A stretch of 64,000 nucleotides of DNA from Evansella caseinilytica (GCF_900107275.1 NZ_FNPI01000001.1:372001-436000), one strand, 5' to 3'; positions 1 through 8,229 are shown, counted from the stretch's first letter. Notes: generated from the letters alone by a model not told the origin. Numbers and translations are program-made.

Positions 1-389
1 TTGTACCTTCCCGAATACCATCCCGTGATACCGCTTCAACGTTATCCTCCCTCCTAGGTGAAAGCAAATCATTGTGAAAATCCCGGTCATTTCCCTTTTG
101 AACATGCTCCAGTATATTCCGCCGGGCTTGCTCTGTTCCCTCCAGTCAGTTCCTGTGTCTAGGAAGACGAGTAACATCTGACGAAAATCAATATAGAAAC
201 GCTGTCACCAAACAACGCGGAAAAATGGCTTTGAAAAGCAAAACGAGGTAATTCTGCCTGTCGTCTTTACCTTCTATGTTTTCGCCGCTTATAAAAAAAG
301 TGGCAGAATTTTATGTTAATATATTATAAGAGCGTGTTCAAATCTTTTTGAACAAACACGATAAAATGCATTTAGAAAAGGAGAAGTAG
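1..389. other. Non-coding start of window with one short hairpin
   Basis: No convincing gene is seen. At about 98-113 there is a degenerate copy of the GTTCAAAAAG-type repeat end found throughout the window. At 333-360 there is a short inverted repeat with GTGTTCAAA on one side and TTTGAACAAACAC on the other, which looks like a minimal member of the same family. It lies just upstream of the methyltransferase gene. Confidence 0.5.
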
Positions 390-1187
390 ATGAGCAGTCA
401 ACCAATTGAAAATCATTTCGAAGAATACGATGATCCAATGCAATACGATAAAGAAAATCAGCAGCATACGGCTGACATACCGTTTTTGAAGAAATGGGCG
501 GCGAAGACGTCGGGGCCGATCATTGATTTAGCCTGCGGGACAGGCAGAGCAACAATTCCCCTAGCAAATGAAGGCCATCAACTGATCGGCGTTGATGTCC
601 ATAAAGGCATGCTGGAGGCAGCGAAAAAGAAAGCGTCACCGCTTCACGTTTCTATCGAGTGGGTGGAGCAGGACTGCAGCAACCTCCGTCTGAATGTAAA
701 AAGCCGCATGATCTATTCCGTCGGCAACTCTTTTCAGCATTTTCTAACAAACGAAGCGCAAGACAAGCTGTTGCTGTCAGTAAACAAGCATTTGCACATT
801 GGCGGAATCTTTATTTTCGGCACAAGATTTCCTAATGCAGAAGAATTATTACAGCCAGAAACAGAAGAATATTGGAAGACATATACAGACAGCGATACTA
901 AGCAGCAAGTCGATGTCTACACGATAAGCAGCTATGACCAGCTGAAGCAGCTTCAGCATTACATGACGATTCGAAAATACATAAGTGCTGATGGAAAAAT
1001 AGCAAATGAAAAGAAAACAACCATTACTCTAAGGTATGTTTTTCCAAAAGAAATGGAGCGGCTGCTGTTTGCCAATGGTTTTGAGATCGTTGATGTGTTC
1101 AAGGACTGGACCGAGACACCATTAACAAACGACAGCGTTGAAATGATTTATGTTTGCAGAAAAGGAAGTGATCTGCCATTGCGCTGA
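390..1187 (+). CDS. Class I SAM-dependent methyltransferase
   Basis: This 265-residue protein is a cytoplasmic class I methyltransferase. The SAM-binding motif I is seen at about residues 46-60 (DLACGTGRATIPLA), followed by the acidic end of strand beta2 (GVDVHKGML). The length suits a single Rossmann-type methyltransferase domain with a small C-terminal extension. AAAGGAG sits 6 bases before the ATG, which fixes the start. The substrate cannot be told from the sequence. It stands alone, with no operon partner within 380 bp downstream. Confidence 0.85.
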   Translation: MSSQPIENHFEEYDDPMQYDKENQQHTADIPFLKKWAAKTSGPIIDLACGTGRATIPLANEGHQLIGVDVHKGMLEAAKKKASPLHVSIEWVEQDCSNLRLNVKSRMIYSVGNSFQHFLTNEAQDKLLLSVNKHLHIGGIFIFGTRFPNAEELLQPETEEYWKTYTDSDTKQQVDVYTISSYDQLKQLQHYMTIRKYISADGKIANEKKTTITLRYVFPKEMERLLFANGFEIVDVFKDWTETPLTNDSVEMIYVCRKGSDLPLR

Positions 1188-1571
1188 AGCTTGCCTGATC
1201 CCGTCACCGTGAGTCGGCTTGCTGCTGCAAACGGCTCTCGAATTTTGCCGGGAAAAAAGCTGCCAGACTGTGATGCTTTAAACGAACAGAGAGCTTCAAT
1301 CATATAAATCAAGTGGGAGAATCGTTTAGATAGCAAGAAAAAGGCAATAACCAGCTGGAGGAATCGAAGTATTAAAAATGGCTGGAAAGCGGTATCGATG
1401 AATCAGGTTGATTGCTGTTGCAGTCGGTACAATCAACATTCCTGGATGCAGATTCCGTGTAAACAGGGCGGATAGTCAATTTTTGAACCGTTGGGGGAAG
1501 GATTTACTTATAATATAACGAATTAAATAATGAATGAATACTCAATCATTATGAGCAAGGAGTGATGGTCA
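1188..1571. other. Intergenic region carrying promoter/operator for SCP2 gene
   Basis: About 380 bp without a credible gene. The last 70 bases are AT-rich and contain a TATAAT at 1509-1514, the FadR-like operator and the ribosome-binding site AAGGAG of the downstream gene. Nothing else is recognised. Confidence 0.5.
1531..1548 (+). promoter_or_regulatory. FadR-like operator
   Basis: TGAATGAATACTCAATCA matches 17 of 18 positions of the FadR operator consensus of Bacillus subtilis (TGAATGAMTANTCATTCA). It lies 24 bases before the GTG of a lipid-carrier-like gene, downstream of a TATAAT, where a bound repressor would block transcription. FadR represses fatty-acid degradation genes and is released by long-chain acyl-CoA, so the position and the gene type agree. 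No fadR gene is in the window. Confidence 0.65.
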
Positions 1572-1898
1572 GTGATTAATGAGCTTTTCGAACAATTGAC
1601 AGCAAAAATGAATGCGGAGCCGGCTTATTTGGAAAATCTTCATGTTGCTTATGAATTTCAGCTTGAAGGAGCGGAGGCAGGGACATACCAGCTGATGATT
1701 TCGGAAAACAAAGCCGTTTATTCCCGTGAAACGGCGCAAGCGCCGAAAGTGATGCTGAAAATGAACAGTGATGACTTTGTCAAGCTGGCGGCAGGCAAAT
1801 GGAATCCAACGGTCGCTTATATGAATGGAAAGCTGAAAATCCGCGGAGATTTGTCTCAGGCATTAAAGCTGCAAACATTGTTGAAAAAAATCCAATGA
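1572..1898 (+). CDS. SCP2 sterol-binding-domain protein
   Basis: This 108-residue protein is about the size of a single SCP2 (sterol carrier protein 2) fold. The family pattern shows as an alternating hydrophobic N-terminal half, then PKVMLKMNSDDFVKLAAGKWNP (a typical 'D...l..G...p..a...GklkikGd' layout) at about residues 60-98. Such proteins bind fatty acyl or other lipids in a hydrophobic pocket. It starts with GTG, 9 bases after AAGGAG. It is a single-gene unit between a FadR-like operator and a terminator, suggesting induction by fatty acids. Confidence 0.8.
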   Translation: MINELFEQLTAKMNAEPAYLENLHVAYEFQLEGAEAGTYQLMISENKAVYSRETAQAPKVMLKMNSDDFVKLAAGKWNPTVAYMNGKLKIRGDLSQALKLQTLLKKIQ

Positions 1899-1955
1899 TG
1901 TGAATGAAGCGGAGGAACAAAAGTATAAGTGACAGCGGTTACAAAAAAAGAAATC

Positions 1956-1997
1956 AAGGGTGTCTCAAAGAAAAAAACTTTCGAAACACCCTCGATT
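1956..1997 (+). terminator. Rho-independent terminator of SCP2 gene
   Basis: AAGGGTGTCTCAAAG and CTTTCGAAACACCCTC form a stem with an A-rich loop, followed by a T-rich stretch (GATTTTATTTTC). It lies 58 bases after the SCP2-gene stop. Confidence 0.75.
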
Positions 1998-2099
1998 TTA
2001 TTTTCAATGGCTGGAATAGTATGTTCGCTAATGCAGGCCGCAATACGCTGCAGCCAGTTGTACTTCGTTAACCGGTGAGCATGTTTGCCTGCGCTAAAT

Positions 2100-2240
2100 T
2101 CACTTTGTTTTTAACAATTCTTTCTGACGTTTTTCGTCTACTTTCTTTTCTATCTTTTCCAGAGCTTTGTCATCCTGCATTAGCTGTGCCTTATTTTCAT
2201 TGACTAGTTCTTCGAAGCTTTTATTTAAGCGTTTTCTCAT
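2100..2240 (-). CDS. fbpB: FbpB-family small basic protein
   Basis: A 46-residue, lysine-rich protein: it begins MRKRLNKSFEELVNENK and continues with an amphipathic helix rich in K, E and D. This matches the layout of the FbpB family of small basic proteins in Bacillaceae. In B. subtilis FbpB is made under Fur control in iron starvation and assists the sRNA FsrA. AAGGATGAG precedes the ATG at the right distance. No clear Fur box was seen upstream. Very short, so the call rests on the N-terminal pattern. Confidence 0.7.
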   Translation of the reverse strand: MRKRLNKSFEELVNENKAQLMQDDKALEKIEKKVDEKRQKELLKTK

Positions 2241-2430
2241 CTCTACTCATCCTTTTTGTTTCTTAATTTTCTTATAATTCAATTATATTACTTTTTACTA
2301 TCGATAGCTGTGAAAACTGTTACAAATTTTCGAATTTTACTGTGGAATGTTTTCCAACAGGAGTCATATAGTTAATACGAACAGTCAGTAAATTGGTTCC
2401 CAACCGCAGATGTAGTGGGGAGGTGCAGCG

Positions 2431-2913
2431 GTGAGCAGAGGGAAAAACGCAAAAGCAAAGCAAAGTACCTGGCAAGGCAATCAGCAACATGATGCAGAGC
2501 CTGAAAGCTTGCAGATTATCCGTGATTTTGTCAGCAGGGAAAGTACAGATGAACTGCTGTTTGATTACTTAAAGGTGCTCGCCATAAAGGAAGATAAGAA
2601 TGGGGAGGCTGCGGCATTGCTTGACCGGATGATTCAGGAAAAGCGGGGGCAATTTAGAACATTGAAATCGCTCTATGCTCAGCTCACCGGAAGACCACCT
2701 GAGGTCGATGCCCCGTTTTTTAAAACTCCAAAAAGCCTTGAGCAAGGGATTGCTGATATTTTTATCAGGGAGTCGGAAAATATCCGTAAATTTGTCCGTC
2801 TCTGGACACAAATTCCTCCTGTTTTCGCACCATACATTTACCCGATGATTATTCAAGAACAGACACATTTAACGATCCTGAATTATTTACTCCTGAAATT
2901 GCAGCAAAAATAG
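2431..2913 (+). CDS. Hypothetical protein with ferritin-like C-terminal helix
   Basis: 160 residues, starting with GTG after GGGGAGG. The N-terminal 30 residues are polar and probably disordered (KNAKAKQSTWQGNQQHD). The rest is predicted helical. Near residues 136-150 there is a helix IIQEQTHLTILNYLLL whose EQTH resembles the ExxH metal motif of ferritin-like proteins, and an earlier helix offers glutamates (FIRESENIRKF). Only part of a di-iron ligand set is visible, so ferritin-like is an inference. It sits just before the DnaA-box cluster. Confidence 0.5.
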   Translation: MSRGKNAKAKQSTWQGNQQHDAEPESLQIIRDFVSRESTDELLFDYLKVLAIKEDKNGEAAALLDRMIQEKRGQFRTLKSLYAQLTGRPPEVDAPFFKTPKSLEQGIADIFIRESENIRKFVRLWTQIPPVFAPYIYPMIIQEQTHLTILNYLLLKLQQK

Positions 2914-3045
2914 AAAGGCTCATTTATTTTCAAAAAAAAGTCCATCATCAACAAAGTTTGCGAAAGCAGCCAAAAGAAAAAAACATTCTTTTTGGACAAA
3001 CACGAAAAGCAATCAAGTTGCGAAAAACAGCAATAGAAAAAAGAA

Positions 3046-3227
3046 CTATTCACAGTATCCACAGACTTATACACAGGGAATCCCCTGTTACAGACGTAAT
3101 CCACCGTCTTCGTCCACATAATCCACAAAAAACGCAAAGTTACCCACAGGTTTTTATCCACAAACTAAGAATGGATTATCAAACAAAATCCAAGAAATAT
3201 CCACATAATTAACAGGGGTGTGGATAT
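3046..3227 (+). promoter_or_regulatory. DnaA-box cluster
   Basis: Two perfect DnaA boxes of the form TTATNCACA lie at 3067-3075 (TTATACACA) and 3154-3162 (TTATCCACA). One-mismatch boxes lie at 3046-3054, 3055-3063, 3119-3127, 3140-3148 and 3197-3205, and one is on the other strand at 3219-3227. Weaker copies lie at 3097-3105 and 3110-3118. Eight good boxes in 182 bp is far above chance. In B. subtilis, DnaA-box clusters outside oriC exist that titrate DnaA and restrain initiation. There is no dnaA, dnaN or replication gene here, so this is probably such a remote cluster rather than the origin. Confidence 0.75.
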
Positions 3228-3294
3228 TTTTGTTGGGAATAAACGAAGTTCATGACTTTTCTACGAAAATCAGCTAAAATGAAGAAAAACCATG

Positions 3295-3308
3295 TGAATG
3301 ATCATTCA
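3295..3308. promoter_or_regulatory. 14-bp perfect palindrome TGAATGATCATTCA
   Basis: TGAATGATCATTCA is a perfect palindrome 176 bases before the MBL-fold gene. It has the same half-sites as the FadR operator (TGAATGA/TCATTCA) but without the 4-bp spacer, so the binding factor is uncertain. Confidence 0.35.
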
Positions 3309-3483
3309 TTTTGACTTGCAGGAACGAATTGATCTGTTCATGTTCCATTCTTCCTTGTCCTGACAGCTGTTGAAAAAGAATACTCACTTTTGGTAAAGAA
3401 TAAGAAAAGCTTTTGGCAGTGGAAATTCTCTGGATTTTTTCCATACAATATAGTCACTTTACGGAATAAAGGAGTTGCATCGC

Positions 3484-4443
3484 ATGCAAGCATTAACAAA
3501 GGATATTTCACGGCTTACTATACCTACGCCGTTTCTTGTTGGTCCGGTAAACTGTTATCTGATTAGAGGGGAAGCACTGGTTCTTGTTGATACCGGTCCA
3601 AAAACGACGGAAGCACGGGAAGCGTTGAGACGGCAGCTGGCGGAAAACAAAGTGTCTGCGGAGGATATTGATCTTGTGATCCTCACCCACCATCATCCTG
3701 ATCATATCGGATTGTTAGAGGAATTTCCCCCGAAAACGAAAGTCCATGCTCATCCGAAGGTGCGGCCGTGGCTAAAAGCGGAGGATCTGTTTTTCAAACA
3801 AGCCCGGTTATTTTATCACGATTTATACATGACGCACGGTGTTCCTGTTTCGCTGATTGCGCTGATTGAAAAACAAAATGCAAACTATTTGCGCTTTGCA
3901 TCGGCGGGCAATGTGGATGTGGAGTTGACGGAAAGGTCTGTTATCGACGGGCTGGAAGGATGGTCGGTGCTTGAAACCCCCGGGCATGCGCAAAGCCATA
4001 TATCTTTATACAGAGAAGCGGATGGCGTCATGCTTGCCGGAGATCATTTAATTGAACATATATCGTCCAATGCGATAATTGAGCCGCCTTATGACGGCGA
4101 ATCAACGAGGCCGAAAACATTGCTGCAGTACCGCAATTCATTGAAAAAATGCCGGCATGTAAAGACGGCTTATTCAGGACACGGGAAGGAAGTGATTGCT
4201 CCGCGCAACCTGATTCAGGCGCGATTGGCAGAGCAGGAGAAGAAAGCGGCGCAGTTTAAAGCGTTGATGGGAGACCAACCCGTCACTTGCTATGACCTAT
4301 GCGTGCGGAAATACGATCACGTTGTCCAGAAACAGCCGGCACTGACGATTTCGGAAACATTAGGCCATTTAGATTTGTTGGAAGAACAAGGGGAAGTGTG
4401 CATGACCTTGGAGGGAAACACTATTTATTATCAGAGGGTGTGA
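3484..4443 (+). CDS. MBL-fold metallo-hydrolase (YqjP-like)
   Basis: 319 residues. The metallo-beta-lactamase signature HHHPDH is at residues 69-74, with VDTGP upstream, GHAQSH (about 165-170) and a later metal-binding AGDH. The C-terminal 90 residues form a helical winged-helix-like extension, as in the YqjP group of Bacillus. It acts in the cytoplasm; substrates of this subgroup are often thioesters or other esters. AAAGGAG lies 9 bases before this ATG; an upstream in-frame TTG at 3475 overlaps that site and is not used. Confidence 0.85.
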   Translation: MQALTKDISRLTIPTPFLVGPVNCYLIRGEALVLVDTGPKTTEAREALRRQLAENKVSAEDIDLVILTHHHPDHIGLLEEFPPKTKVHAHPKVRPWLKAEDLFFKQARLFYHDLYMTHGVPVSLIALIEKQNANYLRFASAGNVDVELTERSVIDGLEGWSVLETPGHAQSHISLYREADGVMLAGDHLIEHISSNAIIEPPYDGESTRPKTLLQYRNSLKKCRHVKTAYSGHGKEVIAPRNLIQARLAEQEKKAAQFKALMGDQPVTCYDLCVRKYDHVVQKQPALTISETLGHLDLLEEQGEVCMTLEGNTIYYQRV

Positions 4444-4530
4444 AAGGGGCTTTCCAAGTGTACAGTATACACGAGGAGAGGAATTGTCTACCATTCGCCC
4501 GCGTCGCCCGCGTTCGGCAGAAACAAGGTG

Positions 4531-4556
4531 GTTTGACAATTCATTTTATTGGTAAA
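4531..4556 (+). promoter_or_regulatory. Possible SigB-type promoter
   Basis: GTTTGA, 14 bases, then GGTAAA approximates the general-stress promoter (GTTT...GGGTAT). YtxH-type genes are SigB-dependent in B. subtilis, which makes this plausible. A sigma-A reading (TTGACA) has poor spacing to a -10. Confidence 0.3.
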
Positions 4557-4598
4557 ATGATATTAGAAACATCATTGGTGAATCGGGAGGGATATTGT

Positions 4599-5000
4599 AT
4601 GCAAACAGAAAAAAATTGGCTTAAGCGGGGCGTGGCTGTCGGTGTCATTGCCGGATCGATTTTCATTATTGCGAATAAAAAGACACGTGCAAAAATAACG
4701 TCCAGTGTCGGCGAATGCCGAGAGAAAACGAAGCAGTTCGTCAAAATCGTCAACGAAAACCGTGAACCGTTCATTAAACAGCTGAAAACGTCGGGGGATA
4801 AATTTTCTGCGGTCATTGATTCAGCTTCCGAAGATATCCGGACATTAGTAGATTCTTCCAGACATCTAAAGGAACATACTCAAGTGCTGGTGAAAACATT
4901 GGCGGATACAAAAAGTGAATTTCAATTGTTATCAAAAAAATTAACGACAGAAAATACAATGAACGAGGTGAAGGAAGAATCAACTTCTGATTTGCAATAA
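4599..5000 (+). CDS. YtxH-type membrane-anchored general stress protein
   Basis: 133 residues with a single membrane segment at about residues 9-25 (RGVAVGVIAGSIFIIANK) and a long charged, coiled-coil-like tail. This is the layout of the YtxH family. The start is the ATG behind GGGAGGGAT; the open frame extends upstream but overlaps the previous gene and is not needed. The tail probably faces the cytoplasm. No molecular activity is known for the family. Confidence 0.7.
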   Translation: MQTEKNWLKRGVAVGVIAGSIFIIANKKTRAKITSSVGECREKTKQFVKIVNENREPFIKQLKTSGDKFSAVIDSASEDIRTLVDSSRHLKEHTQVLVKTLADTKSEFQLLSKKLTTENTMNEVKEESTSDLQ

Positions 5001-5141
5001 AAAAATTCCCCATTTCAGCGTTGCGGTCCTTGATATGACGGAACGGTCCGCGAATAAATTCCACGCCGCTTGTGGACAAGTTCAAAAAAGTGGACAAGCA
5101 CGTTCAAACATTATGAAGCATTGCACAACCGTTACTAGTGT

Positions 5142-5200
5142 GAAACCTTTTTCCTTTGTAGAGAAATGCTTGCGGGAAAAGGGTTTTCTTTTTTTGTTTG
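5142..5200 (+). terminator. Rho-independent terminator
   Basis: GAAACCTTTTTCC pairs with GGGAAAAGGGTTTTC across a 20-base loop and is followed by CTTTTTTTG. It would end transcripts from the MBL/YtxH side. The remaining non-coding stretch up to 5488 holds only the candidate cre site and the ribosome site of the next gene. Confidence 0.7.
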
Positions 5201-5339
5201 TCGTTGTTCCATTTCGAGTAACGGCAGGCACATTTGTTAAAATCAAGCAGGCTCACATGCCGTTTGTATAAGAGGAAAAAGTTTTTTTGAAAACGAATAA
5301 GTCAAGACCGTATCTTATATGAATGAAATATAGGTTTAA

Positions 5340-5353
5340 AGAAAGCGCTAACA
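5340..5353 (+). promoter_or_regulatory. Candidate cre site (CcpA)
   Basis: AGAAAGCGCTAACA differs at one position from the catabolite-responsive element consensus TGWAARCGYTWNCA. It lies 136 bases before the aeRF1-like gene. Confidence is limited because cre-like words are common. Confidence 0.4.
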
Positions 5354-5488
5354 TGTCTTTTTCATCTGGCTAGCGGTGCAAACTGTAGGCCAACGAAGAA
5401 TCATGCTGAAATTTATAGAAAAAGGAGGTTTAATATCGACTGTAAAAGGTTACATAATTGTACATGCTATTTAAGGAGGAATTAATAG

Positions 5489-6283
5489 ATGACCTTGTTG
5501 AACGATCTGCGCGAATTGAAGAACTTTCAGTGTCAAGAAGGAAAGTGCGTATTATCGCTGTATTTGAACACAGACCGTGCCGACCAGGATCAGCAAAAGG
5601 GAGAATGGAAAATCCGACTTAAGAATGGTTTGAAGCGATTGGAACAATATTTAACGGTTGCCGGAAAGGAAACAGAGCTGAAAAGCTATAAGAGGCTGAG
5701 AAAAAAAGTGGAGAAGGAAATTGTCGGAAATCAACCGCTGTTGCAAAAAAGTGTGATTATCTTCGCTTCTGATGTGCAAAATTTATGGTCCGTACATTAT
5801 TTAAATATCCCGGTGGAAACAAGCTTTCATTGGGAAAAAAATCCGGTTCTTGACCAGATAATTCGATTAAATGAAAAATATCCGAAAAGCGGCATCATCC
5901 TGCCGAATTTAGATGAAATTAAGATCTATGAGACGGATTTGGGGGAAATCGTTGACACGAAAGTATTCTGCTTCGATCCTGAAGCAGAGGATTGGCGGTT
6001 GAAACAAGGAGCTTCATCGTCTGAACGGACAGCTTCCAGCGCGATGCATGTGGATGATTATCAACGGAGATTTGCCGAAAACCTCCAGCGATTTTACCGG
6101 AAAGTAGCAGTCACAATTGAAAAAATGAAGGATGAAAATCAGTGGGAAGCCTTGTATTTAATCGGGGACGCCGAATGCACCCGTTCGCTCCAGTCGCTGT
6201 TGCGAATTAAAATTGACGGGGCAGTGTATAAAAACCTCAACAATTTCGATTCCTCGAAAGTACTGGAGCAGGTTTACCATTAA
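5489..6283 (+). CDS. VLRF1/baeRF-type bacterial eRF1-like protein
   Basis: 264 residues matching the bacterial aeRF1-like (baeRF/VLRF1) group seen in Bacillus: an N-terminal domain with LSLYLNTDRAD (about 22-33), a linker helix, and a second domain with GIILPNLDEIKIYETDLGEI (about 131-150). Family members are proposed to release peptide from tRNA on stalled ribosomes. No GGQ tripeptide is visible; the loop after the EDWRLKQGASSSER segment (residues about 171-184) is the candidate active loop. AAGGAGG lies 9 bases before the ATG. It is a single-gene unit with a possible cre site upstream. Confidence 0.75.
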   Translation: MTLLNDLRELKNFQCQEGKCVLSLYLNTDRADQDQQKGEWKIRLKNGLKRLEQYLTVAGKETELKSYKRLRKKVEKEIVGNQPLLQKSVIIFASDVQNLWSVHYLNIPVETSFHWEKNPVLDQIIRLNEKYPKSGIILPNLDEIKIYETDLGEIVDTKVFCFDPEAEDWRLKQGASSSERTASSAMHVDDYQRRFAENLQRFYRKVAVTIEKMKDENQWEALYLIGDAECTRSLQSLLRIKIDGAVYKNLNNFDSSKVLEQVYH

Positions 6284-6294
6284 ACATAAATGTT

Positions 6295-6333
6295 CACAAC
6301 ATTGTGCGGGACCTTTTCCCGCACAATGTTGTG
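6295..6333. terminator. 16-bp perfect hairpin after aeRF1-like gene
   Basis: CACAACATTGTGCGGG and its exact complement surround ACCTTTT. The hairpin is very stable but lacks a T-run on either side, so it may stop transcription weakly or protect mRNA ends. It lies between convergent genes. Confidence 0.6.
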
Positions 6334-6334
6334 T

Positions 6335-6504
6335 CTAAAAGTGATTGTTCAATAAGATCGCTGTTTAGCTTTTTGAACAATCACGATGCAATGAGTGGGG
6401 TTGTCGTAGTCGGCGCATCGAGCGGAACCATTGCCTTTTTGAACACGCTCTAAAAGTGATTGTTCAAAAAAATCGCTGTTCATCTTTTTACAGTCGCTCT
6501 AAAA
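6335..6504. repeat. Two tandem GTTCAAAAAG-family elements with CTAAAA duplications
   Basis: CTAAAA occurs at 6335-6340, 6450-6455 and 6499-6504. Between these lie a 109-bp element (6341-6449, GTGATTGTTCAATAAG... to ...TTTTTGAACACGCT) and a 43-bp element (6456-6498). Both have ends related to the other GTTCAAAAAG repeats in the window, and the 6-bp word fits target-site duplication. The right-hand duplication includes the TAG stop codon of the DUF2207 gene. Confidence 0.7.
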
Positions 6505-8229
6505 GGCGCCTGAGCCGCCGCCACCGCCGCCGACTCCACCGCTGCCACCACCGCTATCGAATGAACTGCTGTCCCCGGACGGCTGAAGGTTTTCGTCTGC
6601 CTTGCGGAACGAGGAAGACATGCTTTGGGAAATGAGTGACGCTGAATAAAAACTGCTGGCAGGGTCGAAGACAAGCGGCTGGACAACAGTTTCTTGTTTG
6701 AGAGGCCTTTCCTTAAACGCCCGCAGTAAATCTTGATTATTAGAAGAGGACATATCATCCCCCATGGCTAAACAGTAAAGAAACGCCCGCATCTGCTCTT
6801 CCTTTGACAAGCTTGTGAACCCGTCCTTCGACAGGCTGGAAAAATTACTTCTGAAGGAATGCCACCGGTAAAACAACAGGCTCCCGCTGTATGATTTTTC
6901 CTGATAGAGGAGTCCGTAGATGAGATAAGCGAGAAACAATCCGACGGTGATGAAAAACATTCCAACGAGATCATGGATGAGAAAGCTGATGGCCAGCGGA
7001 AGCAACAGCACTCCAAGACCGATATGGAGGACTCGGTAACGGGTGACGTTTTTATAAAAATTCTTTTCGTTCACTTCCTGAGCAATAAGTCTCCTCCATT
7101 TTTCCAAAAAGCTTGTATACTTGCTGCTGTTCTTTTCATCTTCAGAGAAAAGGGTAAGATCGCTTAAGGTGAATTTTCCTTCATGTCCAACTGTCTCAAA
7201 TAAAAATGTCATCAACTCTTCTTCATGAGCTTTAATATGATTCCAATGGACAGCTTGAAAGCTTTCTTCTCCAGTCTGGATCACATTTCCTTTACGTGTG
7301 AGGTCCAGCAGGGCAGCTGCCATTGTTTCCGGAAGCAACTGTCGATGATTGGTAAAAAATACGGTGGCCGGTAAGGTTAATGTTTCTTCCGGTACTATAG
7401 AAACATTGTTGTCTTCCGCGATGATTTTTTTCTTCCTGTTGGATTGTTTGAGAATATCTCTCAACACAAAGGCAATGAACAAAAAAATGGTTATCGGCAA
7501 CACTACTTTTCCGATGCTTACAGCCCGCTGTTGATTTTCGCTGCGGTTGGCAACCAGTTGCGCATATTCGGCTTCTTCAGAGAGAATGGCTTCTTTTTTA
7601 TTCGTATTTTCGGCAACGTCCGCGGCAGAAAAAAGCTCAGCCGGATAAAGGACACGGATATCACCGTTTTCTCCTTTTGGCACGGTTCCTAAATCGTAGC
7701 GGACGGCTCCGGACGGAAGGGAGCTTGCCTTTTCAAAAGCTTCGTCGCGTCCAAATGCCTGAACATCAGTTGTTTCTGCCGGCGGAAATACGGTAATGGT
7801 CATCGCATCATATGTCGATTCGTTCCGTTCGTCAAAAAATGGCCAGTAAAATTCTGCTATGTCGGCATAAACGGCGACGCCGTTTTCGATCACATAATTT
7901 AACTCAACAGTGATCTGCTCATCCTTACCGCTCCGATGAATTCTATGGGTGTATCCGTCCGTTTCCACGGGGAGCGTCTCGGAACGTTCGAATGCCTGAA
8001 AATTGACGATATTACTGCCTTGTTTTGGGACAAGCTCGCGAATAATCCCGTTAAAGTCTCCTTGAAAGCTGTATGTGTGCCATTCCCAAACCTGAACATT
8101 TCCATTTTCCTGCAGTTCTGCTTCAATAATTACTTGATCAATAGTATATTCGACGGCAAAGGCTTGCGACGGCAGGATAAACAGCAAAACAAGCATTGTC
8201 ATCGTTGGAAGGATTTTTTTCAACCGCAT
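6499..8229 (-). CDS. DUF2207-domain membrane protein
   Basis: 576 residues from the ATG behind AAAGGAG (an in-frame ATG 11 codons upstream lacks a site). Signal peptide at residues 1-26 ending SQAFA, extracellular DUF2207 domain with the typical opening YTIDQVIIEAELQENGNVQV, one membrane segment near residue 243 and two more near 410-450. The tail is glycine-rich (a run of GGG/SGG before GAF), a hallmark of this family. Function unknown; members are thought to be surface or envelope proteins. Its stop codon falls inside a repeat duplication. Confidence 0.85.
   Translation of the reverse strand: MRLKKILPTMTMLVLLFILPSQAFAVEYTIDQVIIEAELQENGNVQVWEWHTYSFQGDFNGIIRELVPKQGSNIVNFQAFERSETLPVETDGYTHRIHRSGKDEQITVELNYVIENGVAVYADIAEFYWPFFDERNESTYDAMTITVFPPAETTDVQAFGRDEAFEKASSLPSGAVRYDLGTVPKGENGDIRVLYPAELFSAADVAENTNKKEAILSEEAEYAQLVANRSENQQRAVSIGKVVLPITIFLFIAFVLRDILKQSNRKKKIIAEDNNVSIVPEETLTLPATVFFTNHRQLLPETMAAALLDLTRKGNVIQTGEESFQAVHWNHIKAHEEELMTFLFETVGHEGKFTLSDLTLFSEDEKNSSKYTSFLEKWRRLIAQEVNEKNFYKNVTRYRVLHIGLGVLLLPLAISFLIHDLVGMFFITVGLFLAYLIYGLLYQEKSYSGSLLFYRWHSFRSNFSSLSKDGFTSLSKEEQMRAFLYCLAMGDDMSSSNNQDLLRAFKERPLKQETVVQPLVFDPASSFYSASLISQSMSSSFRKADENLQPSGDSSSFDSGGGSGGVGGGGGGSGAF

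Noticed and set aside
2958-3212. 84-codon plus-strand open frame
   Set aside because: It runs through the DnaA-box cluster and its protein is a run of repeats of the box (IHRLIHR...). No ribosome site; the DNA repeats explain the frame.
5059-5105. GTGGACAAG pair as further DnaA boxes
   Set aside because: The two words do not match TTATNCACA on either strand and are isolated.
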